Source: MnTg04 sp036443455 (GTDB taxonomy: Bacteria > Pseudomonadota > Gammaproteobacteria > Steroidobacterales > MnTg04). From it: a stretch of 33,113 nucleotides of DNA. The translations under genes were made by a program, and so were the position numbers. The stretch is taken from assembly GCA_036443455.1 (NCBI GenBank), contig JAZFYI010000163.1, positions 1 through 33,113 of the forward strand. Direction: 5' to 3'. Positions 1 to 6,142 of this stretch are shown here, one piece after another. The notes under the pieces are model-generated. The model was not told the origin of the DNA, made no database searches, and saw only the letters and a list, made by a program, of their open reading frames with translations. Each line of letters begins with the position of its first letter. Within the stretch, counting starts at the first letter, position 1.

Positions 1-51
1 GGGATACCAAAATTCATGAACAACTCAAAATATGATGACATGAAGACGCTC

Positions 52-390
52 CTACGCAACGCGCACCGCGGTTCCGTACGCGAATAATTCGGCTGCACCC
101 TGGGCGACCGAACTCGTTGCATAGCGCACATTGACAACCGCGTTTGCACCCATCGATTGCGCTTGCTCAACCATGCGTTCTGTCGCCTCACGCCGGGAAT
201 CCTGCAACAGTTCCGTATAGCCTTTTAGCTCGCCACCTACGATGTTCTTGAAACCGGCCATGATGTCCCGACCGATGTGCTTGGCTCGCACGGTATTGCC
301 TGTGACCAGGCCATAGAATTCGGCAATCTGCTTACCGGGGACGGTCTCAGTGTTGCTCAAAATAATGGGGTATCTGCTCTCGGGGCTCAT
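52..390 (-). CDS. ybjQ: YbjQ/UPF0145 family protein
   Basis: A 112-residue protein of the YbjQ (UPF0145, putative heavy-metal-binding) family. The fold family is recognised from the middle and end: an IVGGELKGYTELL stretch, a run of Arg/Glu around REATERMVEQA, and the closing MGANAVVNVRY core followed by a small-residue tail. The length matches the usual 105-115 residues. There is no signal peptide or membrane segment, so it should be cytosolic. The ATG at 390 has a strong ribosome binding site (AAAGGAG at 395-401, read on the minus strand), which fixes the start. It stands alone, with an extended -10 element about 45 bases upstream. The biochemical role of the family is not established; only the family call is secure. 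Confidence 0.88.
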   Translation of the reverse strand: MSPESRYPIILSNTETVPGKQIAEFYGLVTGNTVRAKHIGRDIMAGFKNIVGGELKGYTELLQDSRREATERMVEQAQSMGANAVVNVRYATSSVAQGAAELFAYGTAVRVA

Positions 391-433
391 GAGTGCTCCT
401 TTCGATCAGGGAAATGAATGATCTGTCGCATCA

Positions 434-442
434 ATTCTATCA
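434..442 (-). promoter_or_regulatory. extended -10 promoter element for the ybjQ-like gene
   Basis: On the minus strand this reads TGATAGAAT, an extended -10 (TGn plus TAGAAT). The expected start of transcription is near 427, giving a leader of about 37 bases that contains the AAAGGAG ribosome binding site. No good -35 is visible 17 bases upstream, which is common for extended -10 promoters. The identical nonamer precedes two other genes in this window. Prediction from sequence only. Confidence 0.4.
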
Positions 443-460
443 CCGTTAAAAGAGACACGC

Positions 461-506
461 TGACCGGGAACCATTACGCTTGACCGGAACAGCGGACACC
501 GACCGG
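461..506. repeat. three GACCGG units at about 20-base spacing
   Basis: GACCGG occurs at 462-467, 482-487 and 501-506, so the spacing is 20 then 19 bases. Two copies are in the wider context TGACCGGRAAC. Short spaced repeats of this kind occur at the ends of IS21-type elements, but no transposase is present here. It may be an element relic or chance; nothing more can be said from this window. Confidence 0.25.
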
Positions 507-562
507 CGTTGATTGATGAATCGGCCACCAAACGATTTTATCTGGATATTGCCGTCTTTGAA

Positions 563-696
563 TTACTCAGGTAGCGCTACGTCAAACTCTATGGTGGCCA
601 ACTGCTCGGGCGCGGCGCCAATTTCCAGCAAGACCTCATGCCAGCGGAGATCGCCATACAGCCTCTGGTACAGGGGATTGAATGCCGCTTGGTTAA
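563..696 (-). pseudogene. 3' remnant of a TPR-type protein gene
   Basis: Reading the minus strand from about 696 down to a TAA at 563-565 gives roughly 43 open codons. They contain NPLYQRLYGDLRW, then a leucine-rich helix, then EQLATIEFDVALPE at the end. This closely resembles the C-terminal tail of the TPR proteins that follow CadC-like or adenylate-cyclase-like regulatory domains (a DPRWxxLLxxIGL...LAxIxF ending). The frame has no start codon or ribosome binding site and runs straight into a tRNA-like repeat at 697, so it is a truncated gene end and not a small gene. The family call comes from memory of the tail motif and is moderate. Confidence 0.45.
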
Positions 697-829
697 TTGG
701 TTGGGGGACTAGGATTGACTCGGGCCATCGCTGGCCCTCGCCCTGCGGGCGGCGTCGCTACGCTCCACCGTCGAAAATCGCTCCCGGCGATTTTGTCGAA
801 CAGCTCCGCATCCCCTACCCCCCAACCAA
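697..829. repeat. palindromic element bounded by inverted copies of a tRNA-Gln 3' end
   Basis: Bases 697-716 are an exact 20-base copy of 864-883, which is the CCA end, acceptor strand and part of the T arm of the neighbouring tRNA-Gln. Bases 819-829 carry an 11-base part of the same sequence in inverted orientation, so the segment is bounded by inverted repeats. Inside are further small hairpins: GGGCCATCGCTGGCCC at about 722-737, CGCCCTGCGGGCG at about 739-751, and a GAAAATCGC / GCGATTTT pair at about 773-793. No coding potential is convincing. It looks like a tRNA-associated repetitive element or the scar of an integration event. Confidence 0.55.
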
Positions 830-865
830 AAAAGAGAGGGCTCCTGGTGGAGCCCTCTCTTTTTT
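828..865 (-). terminator. intrinsic terminator after tRNA-Gln
   Basis: An 11-bp perfect GC-rich stem (849-859 with 834-844) and a four-base loop (845-848) are followed on the minus strand by six T residues (828-833). This is a textbook rho-independent terminator directly after the tRNA CCA end. A matching run of T on the other strand (860-865) makes it potentially bidirectional. The pairing continues beyond the terminator into the tRNA acceptor strand, giving 26 paired bases in all (819-844 with 849-874). Confidence 0.8.
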
Positions 866-938
866 GGTTGGGGGACTAGGATTCGAACCTAGGTTGGCGG
901 AGTCAGAGTCCGCAGTCCTACCACTAGACGATCCCCCA
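865..938 (-). tRNA. glnV: tRNA-Gln (anticodon CUG)
   Basis: A complete cloverleaf can be drawn on the minus strand. The seven-base acceptor stem TGGGGGA (932-938) pairs with TCCCCCA (869-875). The anticodon stem GCGGA/TCCGC encloses the loop CTCTGAC, with anticodon CTG at 904-906 (reading CAG, glutamine). The T arm carries the GGTTCGAATCC signature. The discriminator A and an encoded CCA lie at 865-868. The U1 start is characteristic of tRNA-Gln. It lies only 31 bases after the rpsI stop, too close for its own promoter outside rpsI, so it is probably cut from the rplM-rpsI transcript. A strong terminator follows at once. Confidence 0.95.
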
Positions 939-945
939 AACTGAA

Positions 946-965
946 ATCGGCCGCAAGCGGCCGAT
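946..965 (-). terminator. hairpin between rpsI and tRNA-Gln
   Basis: A perfect nine-base palindrome (ATCGGCCGC / GCGGCCGAT around a TT centre) begins five bases after the rpsI stop codon and ends seven bases before the mature tRNA. The following minus-strand sequence is TTCAGTTT, a poor T tract, so it is at best a weak terminator. It could instead be an mRNA-protecting stem or a processing landmark between rpsI and the tRNA. Confidence 0.45.
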
Positions 966-969
966 GTCG

Positions 970-1359
970 TTAACGCTTGGAGTACTGTGTCGCCTTGCGT
1001 GCTTTGCGCAACCCGACTTTCTTGCGCTCGACTTCGCGTGCGTCGCGGGTTACAAACCCGGCTTTACGCAGCGTCGGGCGCAGGTCCTCGTCATAGGCCA
1101 TCAGCGCGCGGGTCAGGCCGTGGCGAATCGCGCCAGCCTGACCGGTGGTACCACCACCGGATACCGTCACATTGATATCGAAATTTTCATGCAGGTTCGT
1201 TACATCCAGCGGCTGACGCACGATCATGCCGCAGGTCTTGCGACCAAAAAACTCGTCAACCGGACGCTTGTTGACCGTGATCTTGCCAGTCCCTTTGCGC
1301 AGGTAAACCCTCGCGGTCGAGGATTTGCGGCGGCCGGTGGCGTAATAAACTTCGCTCAT
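970..1359 (-). CDS. rpsI: 30S ribosomal protein S9
   Basis: Ribosomal protein uS9 of the small subunit, 129 residues (E. coli S9 has 130). The start is the ATG at 1357-1359 because family members begin just before YYATGRRKSSTARV, and an AGGA ribosome binding site lies upstream. Other family marks are the GxGKITVN motif near residue 23, the GGGTTGQAGAIRHG core, and the C-terminal tail ending in SKR, whose terminal arginine reaches the P-site tRNA. The gene follows rplM by 28 bases in the usual rplM-rpsI operon and is followed by tRNA-Gln. The longer reading frame upstream overlaps rplM and is not real. Confidence 0.98.
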   Translation of the reverse strand: MSEVYYATGRRKSSTARVYLRKGTGKITVNKRPVDEFFGRKTCGMIVRQPLDVTNLHENFDINVTVSGGGTTGQAGAIRHGLTRALMAYDEDLRPTLRKAGFVTRDAREVERKKVGLRKARKATQYSKR

Positions 1360-1387
1360 GCTTCTATAGTCCTTGTGTCGTCGCTGC

Positions 1388-1816
1388 TTAAAGTTCCAGC
1401 GGCTTTGGCTGTTGCGCAACGTGGCTGTGCTCGGGGCCCGCAAAAACACGCAGCTTGCGCAGCATGCGGCGGCCCAGCGAGTTGCGCGGCAACATGCCTT
1501 TCACGGCCAGTTCGATCACGCGTTCCGGTCTGCGGGCCAGCAGTTTTTCCAGGCTCGTGGATTTCAGGTTACCGATATAGCCGGTATATCGATAATACAT
1601 CTTGTCCTTCATTTTGTTGCCGGTGACGCGAATCTTTTCGGCATTGATCACGACCATGTAATCGCCGGTATCCACGTGCGGCGTGTATTCGGGTTTGTGC
1701 TTGCCACGCAAACGCCGGGCAAGCTCGCTTGCCAGGCGGCCCAGGGTCTTGCCATCGGCATCCACGACATACCAGTCGCGGCGCACTTCTTCATTTTTTG
1801 CAGAAAAGGTTTTCAT
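1388..1816 (-). CDS. rplM: 50S ribosomal protein L13
   Basis: Ribosomal protein uL13 of the large subunit, exactly 142 residues as in E. coli. It starts MKTFSAK, followed by RDWYVVDADGKTLGRLAS, the classic L13 N-terminus, and contains the VIRVTGNK-like and GMLPRNSLGRRMLRKLRVFAG segments. The ATG at 1814-1816 is chosen from this alignment; the frame stays open far upstream but that part has no homology. It is the first gene of the rplM-rpsI pair, which balances one large-subunit and one small-subunit protein. A credible sigma-70 promoter lies 50-80 bases upstream. The call is certain. Confidence 0.98.
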   Translation of the reverse strand: MKTFSAKNEEVRRDWYVVDADGKTLGRLASELARRLRGKHKPEYTPHVDTGDYMVVINAEKIRVTGNKMKDKMYYRYTGYIGNLKSTSLEKLLARRPERVIELAVKGMLPRNSLGRRMLRKLRVFAGPEHSHVAQQPKPLEL

Positions 1817-1868
1817 CGATCTCAATACCGGTTCGTGCTTCACGGAAGCCGCAAAGCAAAGGCGCGGA

Positions 1869-1897
1869 ATTTTACTGGACGTGGGCATGATTTGCAA
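1869..1897 (-). promoter_or_regulatory. sigma-70 promoter for rplM-rpsI(-tRNA-Gln)
   Basis: On the minus strand a TTGCAA -35 (1892-1897) is separated by exactly 17 bases from a TAAAAT -10 (1869-1874). Transcription should start near 1862, leaving a leader of about 45 bases before the rplM ATG. The position, spacing and orientation all fit, and no other candidate as good lies in the gap. Confidence 0.6.
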
Positions 1898-1946
1898 TCT
1901 TCGCGGGTCGATTTGCCGGTTTGCCCCGGACCCGCCGGGGCTGCTC

Positions 1947-2285
1947 CTAACTATCTGTTTTCTTGGTACTTTTTTGAGGGAGAAGCAGCCGCTCGACGAC
2001 CTCGCCGCGACCGAGGTGGCTTTCGACAATTTCGCGCACATCTTCCTCGTCTACATAGCTGTACCAGACCCCCTCGGGATAGACCACGACGATCGGCCCT
2101 TCCGCGCATCGATCCAGGCATCCGGCGGCATTGACGCGCACGCCGCCCGGTCCCGAAATCCCCAGTTCCTTGCTCAGATTCTTGGCAAATTCACGCATTT
2201 CCAGGCTACCGGCCTGGCGGCAGCATACCCGCCCGTTTTCACGCAGGTTGGTGCAGAAAAACGCATGTCTTTGGTAGAAACTCAT
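1947..2285 (-). CDS. (2Fe-2S) ferredoxin, thioredoxin-like
   Basis: A 112-residue thioredoxin-fold 2Fe-2S ferredoxin, similar to the electron-carrier or NuoE-like family. The protein starts MSFYQRHAFFCTN, and the four expected cluster cysteines are the CTN cysteine, the GRVCC region, and the pair in NAAGCLDRCAEGP. The tail has VVVYPEGVWY and a DEEDVREIVESHL helix, as in the family. The ATG at 2285 is preferred over the GTG at 2309 because relatives begin at MSxYxxHxFFCTN; the GTG would add eight residues. It is a soluble protein with no known fixed partner. It is close behind the DUF481 gene (29-base gap) and may share its transcript. Confidence 0.88.
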   Translation of the reverse strand: MSFYQRHAFFCTNLRENGRVCCRQAGSLEMREFAKNLSKELGISGPGGVRVNAAGCLDRCAEGPIVVVYPEGVWYSYVDEEDVREIVESHLGRGEVVERLLLPQKSTKKTDS

Positions 2286-2314
2286 GTCTTTGGCAACCGG
2301 TCCGTACACATTGC

Positions 2315-3055
2315 TCAGAACTTGTAACCCAGCGCCAGTATAGTCTTGGTATCGGCTTTCCTGCTGCCTGCGGGCACCTCGCTGTTGTTATCGACGCGAT
2401 AGGTCAACAGCATAGTCAGATTACCGGCCAGGGCGCTCTCCAGCGTGCTCAATGACATGGTATAGGTATTGTCGCTGCCATGGTTAACGGTCAGCTCCTG
2501 CTTGAACGAAATGTGCTCGTTGATCTGCCAACGATAGTCTCCGCCAAGCTGAAGCACGGCGCCATCCTCCTCGGTGTTGTCCAGCAGCCGGGTTTGCCGG
2601 GCGCCGACGCCCGCCTCGAGATTCAATTCATGGTTTTGGGTGTTCACGATCCGGCGGCCATAACCGACCGTTTCATAAAGCTGGCGGACCACGCCTGCAA
2701 ATCGATCGCGATCATACAGAATCTGCCCGTATAGGTAGCTTTTCTTGCCGTAGTGGCGTTCCGCCTTTAACTCCGAATGATATTGCTCTTCTGCGTTGAT
2801 GCCGTTGTCCTGCCGACCCGACCCCGAAATCCGGCCCGAGTATGCCCACTTGCCACGCAGGTATTTTGCCGAGACCGCGCCCGCCAGCGATTGGGTGTCG
2901 GTATTGCCGGTCGTACTTTCGAACCCCAGGCGCACTTCGCCGCTAAAGTTTTTTTCCGTTTCCGTTTCCGTTTCCGCTTCCGCTTCTTGCCCATGCGCTG
3001 GCGTGGCCAGCAAAACCACGGCCAGCAGTGGCGCAAGATAAATCGTGTGATCCAA
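2315..3055 (-). CDS. DUF481 family outer-membrane protein (YdiY-like)
   Basis: A 246-residue secreted protein with a clear signal peptide: hydrophobic LAPLLAVVLLATPAHG, with cleavage likely after residue 22. This is followed by an acidic AEAETETETE linker and a DUF481 (YdiY, salt-induced outer membrane protein) domain. The beta-barrel character shows as alternating polar and aromatic strands (GEVRLGFESTTGNTDT, WAYSGRISGSG, YGQILYDRDRFAG) and a C-terminal strand ending ILALGYKF, with terminal Phe as in outer-membrane barrels. The linker is encoded by a short tandem hexanucleotide repeat. The function of the family is unknown; an outer-membrane location is inferred. Divergent from the GlcF-like gene. 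Confidence 0.85.
   Translation of the reverse strand: MDHTIYLAPLLAVVLLATPAHGQEAEAETETETEKNFSGEVRLGFESTTGNTDTQSLAGAVSAKYLRGKWAYSGRISGSGRQDNGINAEEQYHSELKAERHYGKKSYLYGQILYDRDRFAGVVRQLYETVGYGRRIVNTQNHELNLEAGVGARQTRLLDNTEEDGAVLQLGGDYRWQINEHISFKQELTVNHGSDNTYTMSLSTLESALAGNLTMLLTYRVDNNSEVPAGSRKADTKTILALGYKF
2953..2982. repeat. in-frame hexanucleotide repeat in the DUF481 gene
   Basis: Four consecutive TTTCCG units (2953-2976) and one CTTCCG (2977-2982) on the plus strand. On the coding strand these encode the Thr-Glu/Ala-Glu repeats just after the signal peptide. Because the unit is six bases, slippage would lengthen or shorten the periplasmic linker by two residues without breaking the frame. Confidence 0.85.
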
Positions 3056-3139
3056 GAGTCCTCTCCTGTCTGTTGCTTCGCTCTCGCCTGCCGCTGGCCA
3101 TCCGAAACCTGGCCGTGGCAGCGTGGGCGAACAAAGGGC

Positions 3140-3148
3140 TGCTATGAT
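3140..3148 (+). promoter_or_regulatory. extended -10 element upstream of the GlcF-like gene
   Basis: TGCTATGAT matches the extended -10 consensus with one mismatch and is the only AT-rich -10-like sequence on this strand in the divergent intergenic region. If used, transcription would begin near 3155. The in-frame ATG at 3144 would then lie inside the promoter, which supports the ATG at 3207 as the real start. Confidence 0.35.
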
Positions 3149-3172
3149 AACGGCGAAACATCATTTTGCCAG
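3144..3172 (-). promoter_or_regulatory. candidate sigma-70 promoter for the DUF481-ferredoxin pair
   Basis: On the minus strand, CTGGCA (3167-3172) and TATCAT (3144-3149) are 17 bases apart. Transcription would start near 3137, with about 80 bases of leader before the DUF481 start. The element overlaps the plus-strand extended -10, so the two divergent promoters would compete for polymerase. Prediction from sequence only. Confidence 0.35.
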
Positions 3173-3206
3173 CAGCGGGACTTTCTTGAGCAAAACCGAT
3201 CCATCG

Positions 3207-4475
3207 ATGGCCAGCCTTTATGTCAGCGAGGCTGCGGACCGCTGCGTCAAATGCGGCCTGTGCCTGCCCCATTGCCCGACCTATGGACTCGAGATGCTGG
3301 AAAGCGATTCTCCGCGGGGGCGGATAGCGTTGATGGAGGGCCTGGCAAGCGGTGAGCTGCCGGTGAGCGCTGGCATGATCCGCCACCTGGATGGCTGCCT
3401 GGGCTGCCGGGCCTGCGAGATCGCCTGCCCCGCCGAGGTGCCCTATGGCCGGCTGCTGGATACGGCGAGAGGCCTGCTGCGCGAGCAGCGGGTCAGACCG
3501 GGCCTCGGCTGGCGCTTTTTTGCCCTCGCCGTGCAAGCGAAGTGGCTGGTTCGGCTCGGCGCAGTCTTCATGCAACTGCTTGGCCGGCTGCGGCGGGTGA
3601 GCGGGGTTTCATTCAAGCGGCGCGGCGGCCTGAGCCGGCTGTTGCGGCTGATTCCTGACCAGGTTTCGATATCGCGGCTGGCCGTTTTTCATCCGGCAAA
3701 TGGCGCGGCGGAGAAACGAGGTACGGTAGAGCTTTTCACCGGTTGTCTCGGCGAGGCACTGGAACAAGACACCTTGCGGGCAACAATCCGGGTGTTGAAC
3801 CGCCTGGGTTTCGATGTCCGGGTCCCCGGCGAACAAGGCTGTTGTGGCGCCATCCACCAGCACGCCGGTTACCCGCGTAAAGCCGCGCAACTGGCGGCAA
3901 ATAATATCGCGGCATTCGCCGGCGACGGCGCCGTGATCGTGATTTCCACCGGCTGCCTGGCCAGCCTGTGTGAATACGACGATTTTTTCCAGGACGAAGC
4001 CGGGCGCAACGACGCCAGGCAATTTGCTACGCGCTGCACCGACATCAACGAGTTCCTGAATGAACGACTGCAACCCCTGGCGGCGAACCAGGCGACGGTT
4101 GGCCAGTCGGATATTGCGGCGCCCGTGGCGCTGCACACGCCCTGTAGCCGCAAAGTGATACCAGGAAATGCGCAGGCGGCGCGGGAATTGCTGGCACGGC
4201 ATGCGAATATCGATTGCCTGCCGCTCGGCAACGGGCAATGTTGCGGCGCCGCCGGCGCCTACATGCTCGACCAGCCGGAGTTTTCACAGGCGCTGGCCGA
4301 GCGCTACGATATCGGCGTCGCGCCGCTGCTGCTGACCTCCAATATTGGCTGTCGCCTGCAACTGGAAGCCTTGTGCCGGCAACAAGGCATCGCCGCGACG
4401 GTCACGCACCCGGTCAGCGTGCTGGCAGAAAGCGACCGCTTTTCGCAATCGGCAGCCGCCTCTGATATATCATGA
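3207..4475 (+). CDS. glcF: GlcF-like (Fe-S)-binding oxidoreductase subunit
   Basis: An iron-sulfur subunit of the GlcF (glycolate oxidase) / heterodisulfide-reductase-related family, 422 residues from the chosen start (E. coli GlcF has 407). Two ferredoxin-type 4Fe-4S motifs lie near the N-terminus (CVKCGLCLPHCP and CLGCRACEIACP). Two CCG-type cysteine-rich domains follow, marked by GCCGAIHQHAG and QCCGAAGAYML. The protein is expected to be membrane-associated and pass electrons from a flavoprotein dehydrogenase toward the quinone pool. The ATG at 3207 gives the usual short lead to the first cysteine; the ATG at 3144 has a weak AAAGGG site and GTG 3123 is also possible. No GlcD/GlcE flavoprotein is nearby, so the substrate is unknown. 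It overlaps coq7 by four bases (ATGA). Confidence 0.85.
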   Translation: MASLYVSEAADRCVKCGLCLPHCPTYGLEMLESDSPRGRIALMEGLASGELPVSAGMIRHLDGCLGCRACEIACPAEVPYGRLLDTARGLLREQRVRPGLGWRFFALAVQAKWLVRLGAVFMQLLGRLRRVSGVSFKRRGGLSRLLRLIPDQVSISRLAVFHPANGAAEKRGTVELFTGCLGEALEQDTLRATIRVLNRLGFDVRVPGEQGCCGAIHQHAGYPRKAAQLAANNIAAFAGDGAVIVISTGCLASLCEYDDFFQDEAGRNDARQFATRCTDINEFLNERLQPLAANQATVGQSDIAAPVALHTPCSRKVIPGNAQAARELLARHANIDCLPLGNGQCCGAAGAYMLDQPEFSQALAERYDIGVAPLLLTSNIGCRLQLEALCRQQGIAATVTHPVSVLAESDRFSQSAAASDIS

Positions 4476-5122
4476 GCGATATGGAAAACCGTCAGCTGAC
4501 ACCGCTGGATCATTTGCTCAGCCAGGCCGACCAGGCTCTCAGGACCCTGTTTGGCGGGCCGCCGCCGGCCACTCGGGAAAATCCGGCGGCCGATGCCGAA
4601 TCTGATCTCAGCGAGGCGGAGTGCCAGCATATTGCCGGTCTCATGCGGGTCAATCACGCCGGTGAAATCGCGGCACAGGCCTTGTACCAGGGCCAGGCGC
4701 TGACCGCGCGGCTCGACGTGGTGCGTGACGCGATGGCGCAGGCGGCCGAAGAGGAAAACGATCACCTGGCGTGGTGCGAAGAAAGGCTACGCGAACTCAA
4801 CCATCAGACCAGCCGCCTGGACCCGCTCTGGTTCGCGGGATCTTTCGTGATCGGTGCGCTGGCGGGCCTGGCGGGCGACCGCTGGAGCCTGGGTTTCGTC
4901 GCCGAAACCGAGCGCCAGGTTGTAAAGCACCTGGAATCACACCTTGCCCAGTTACCCGCAGGCGATCACCGTACCCGCGCCATTCTTGAGAAAATGAAAG
5001 CAGACGAAGAGCGCCATGGCGAAATCGCCAGCCGTGCCGGTGGCGCGGAATTGCCCGAACCGGTGCGCAGGCTCATGAGCCTGGCCTCGAAGGTCATGAC
5101 CAAGACGGCTTATCGGATCTGA
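4472..5122 (+). CDS. coq7: demethoxyubiquinone hydroxylase Coq7
   Basis: Di-iron monooxygenase of ubiquinone synthesis. It hydroxylates 2-polyprenyl-3-methyl-6-methoxy-1,4-benzoquinone at C6. The protein has 216 residues, matching the Pseudomonas-type Coq7. The ferritin-like four-helix bundle carries the expected iron ligands: Glu65 in NHAGEIAAQ, Glu95 and His98 in EENDH, Glu147 in AETERQV, and Glu179 and His182 in DEERH. A hydrophobic FVIGALAGLAG patch (residues 125-135) fits a monotopic membrane anchor. The ATG lies inside the stop of the preceding Fe-S gene, so the two are translationally coupled. It converges with speD, 26 bases apart, with no obvious terminator between. Confidence 0.96.
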   Translation: MSDMENRQLTPLDHLLSQADQALRTLFGGPPPATRENPAADAESDLSEAECQHIAGLMRVNHAGEIAAQALYQGQALTARLDVVRDAMAQAAEEENDHLAWCEERLRELNHQTSRLDPLWFAGSFVIGALAGLAGDRWSLGFVAETERQVVKHLESHLAQLPAGDHRTRAILEKMKADEERHGEIASRAGGAELPEPVRRLMSLASKVMTKTAYRI

Positions 5123-5148
5123 CAGACGGGCCCTGGCACGGATCGAGG

Positions 5149-5949
5149 TCAGCCGGAAAAATTCCGGCCGTAAAAAATCTCCTGCATCTCGCTATCGATC
5201 TGGCGCGCGATTTCGTCGAGTTCCACGGGCTCGAACTCGTCCACGCCGGAGCCGAACAGGTAACGGTCGAGATCGGTTTCGCGCAGTTTCAGCTTGCTGT
5301 GAAAAAACTGTTGCTGCGGCATATTGTCTTCTTCGACGTGGAAATCGGCGAGCACCTCCGGCGAAATAAAATCGCTGATCGAGTCGATTTCGTGATCGAT
5401 GTAATGCTTGGTGCCCTGCAAATCCCGAGTGAAACCCCGCACCTTGTAATCCATGATGCAGATATCCGACTCGAACTCGCCGATCAGGTAATCGAGCGCG
5501 TTGAGCGGCGAAATCTCGCCACAGGTCGCCACGTCGATGTCCGCGCGAAAGGTGCAGATTCCCTGGTCCGGATGGCTTTCCGGGTAGGTGTGGACGGTCA
5601 GGTGGCTTTTGTCGAGGTGGGCCACGACCGCGTCGGGCAGCAGCGGATGGTTCAAGGGCACTTCGATGGGCCCTTCGGCCACCATCAAGGTCACGCTGGC
5701 GCCTTGCGGCTCATAGTCCTGGCGCGCGACATTCAATATATTGGCGCCGATCATGTCGGCAACCCGGGTCAGGATGCCGGTCAGGCGATCGGCATTGTAT
5801 TCCTCATCGATATACTCGATGTATTCGAGGCGGTGCGCGGGCGAGCGCGCATAGCAAACATCGTAGATGTTAAAGCTCAGGGTCTTGGTCAGATTGTTAA
5901 AGCCATGCAAGGCCAACTTGCCGTTGCTGGAGGCTGAGCGCGTGGTCAT
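5149..5949 (-). CDS. speD: S-adenosylmethionine decarboxylase proenzyme
   Basis: SpeD makes decarboxylated S-adenosylmethionine, the aminopropyl donor for spermidine. The 266-residue proenzyme belongs to the long E. coli type (264 residues). Self-cleavage is expected at the Lys-Ser bond in HLDKSHLTVHTYPESHP, with Ser115 becoming the pyruvoyl cofactor. The conserved ADIDVATCGEISPLNAL and DYKVRGFTRD segments follow, then a KHYIDHEIDSI stretch. The ATG at 5947-5949 (MTTRSAS) is chosen because the family homology begins shortly after; the longer frame runs into the divergent crp leader. The 193-base gap to crp must hold promoters for both genes, but I cannot point to a convincing one. Confidence 0.97.
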   Translation of the reverse strand: MTTRSASSNGKLALHGFNNLTKTLSFNIYDVCYARSPAHRLEYIEYIDEEYNADRLTGILTRVADMIGANILNVARQDYEPQGASVTLMVAEGPIEVPLNHPLLPDAVVAHLDKSHLTVHTYPESHPDQGICTFRADIDVATCGEISPLNALDYLIGEFESDICIMDYKVRGFTRDLQGTKHYIDHEIDSISDFISPEVLADFHVEEDNMPQQQFFHSKLKLRETDLDRYLFGSGVDEFEPVELDEIARQIDSEMQEIFYGRNFSG

Positions 5950-6142
5950 CTGGTCGCCATCCGGTTTGATTCTTGTCAGCACCAATTTGGAAAAAGCACC
6001 GCATTTTATCCTCAAGCCGCCGGTCTGGCGACTTTTTTCGCATGCCGCCGGCCCAAAAGAGAGGTCCCGACTTGCCCCTGAGCCCTCATTAGGTAAAACT
6101 ACGGTGCGATTCTTCTTTTTTTCGCAATACCGGGGCTTATCC

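Noticed and set aside
513..944. Plus-strand open frames across the tRNA-Gln region (up to 143 codons)
   Set aside because: They run antisense through the tRNA gene, its terminator and the repeat element, have no ribosome binding site and no recognisable protein motif.
1923..1941. Seven-base GC hairpin just after the ferredoxin gene
   Set aside because: GCCCCGG pairs with CCGGGGC, but no T tract follows on the minus strand, so it was not called an intrinsic terminator; it might stabilise the 3' end.
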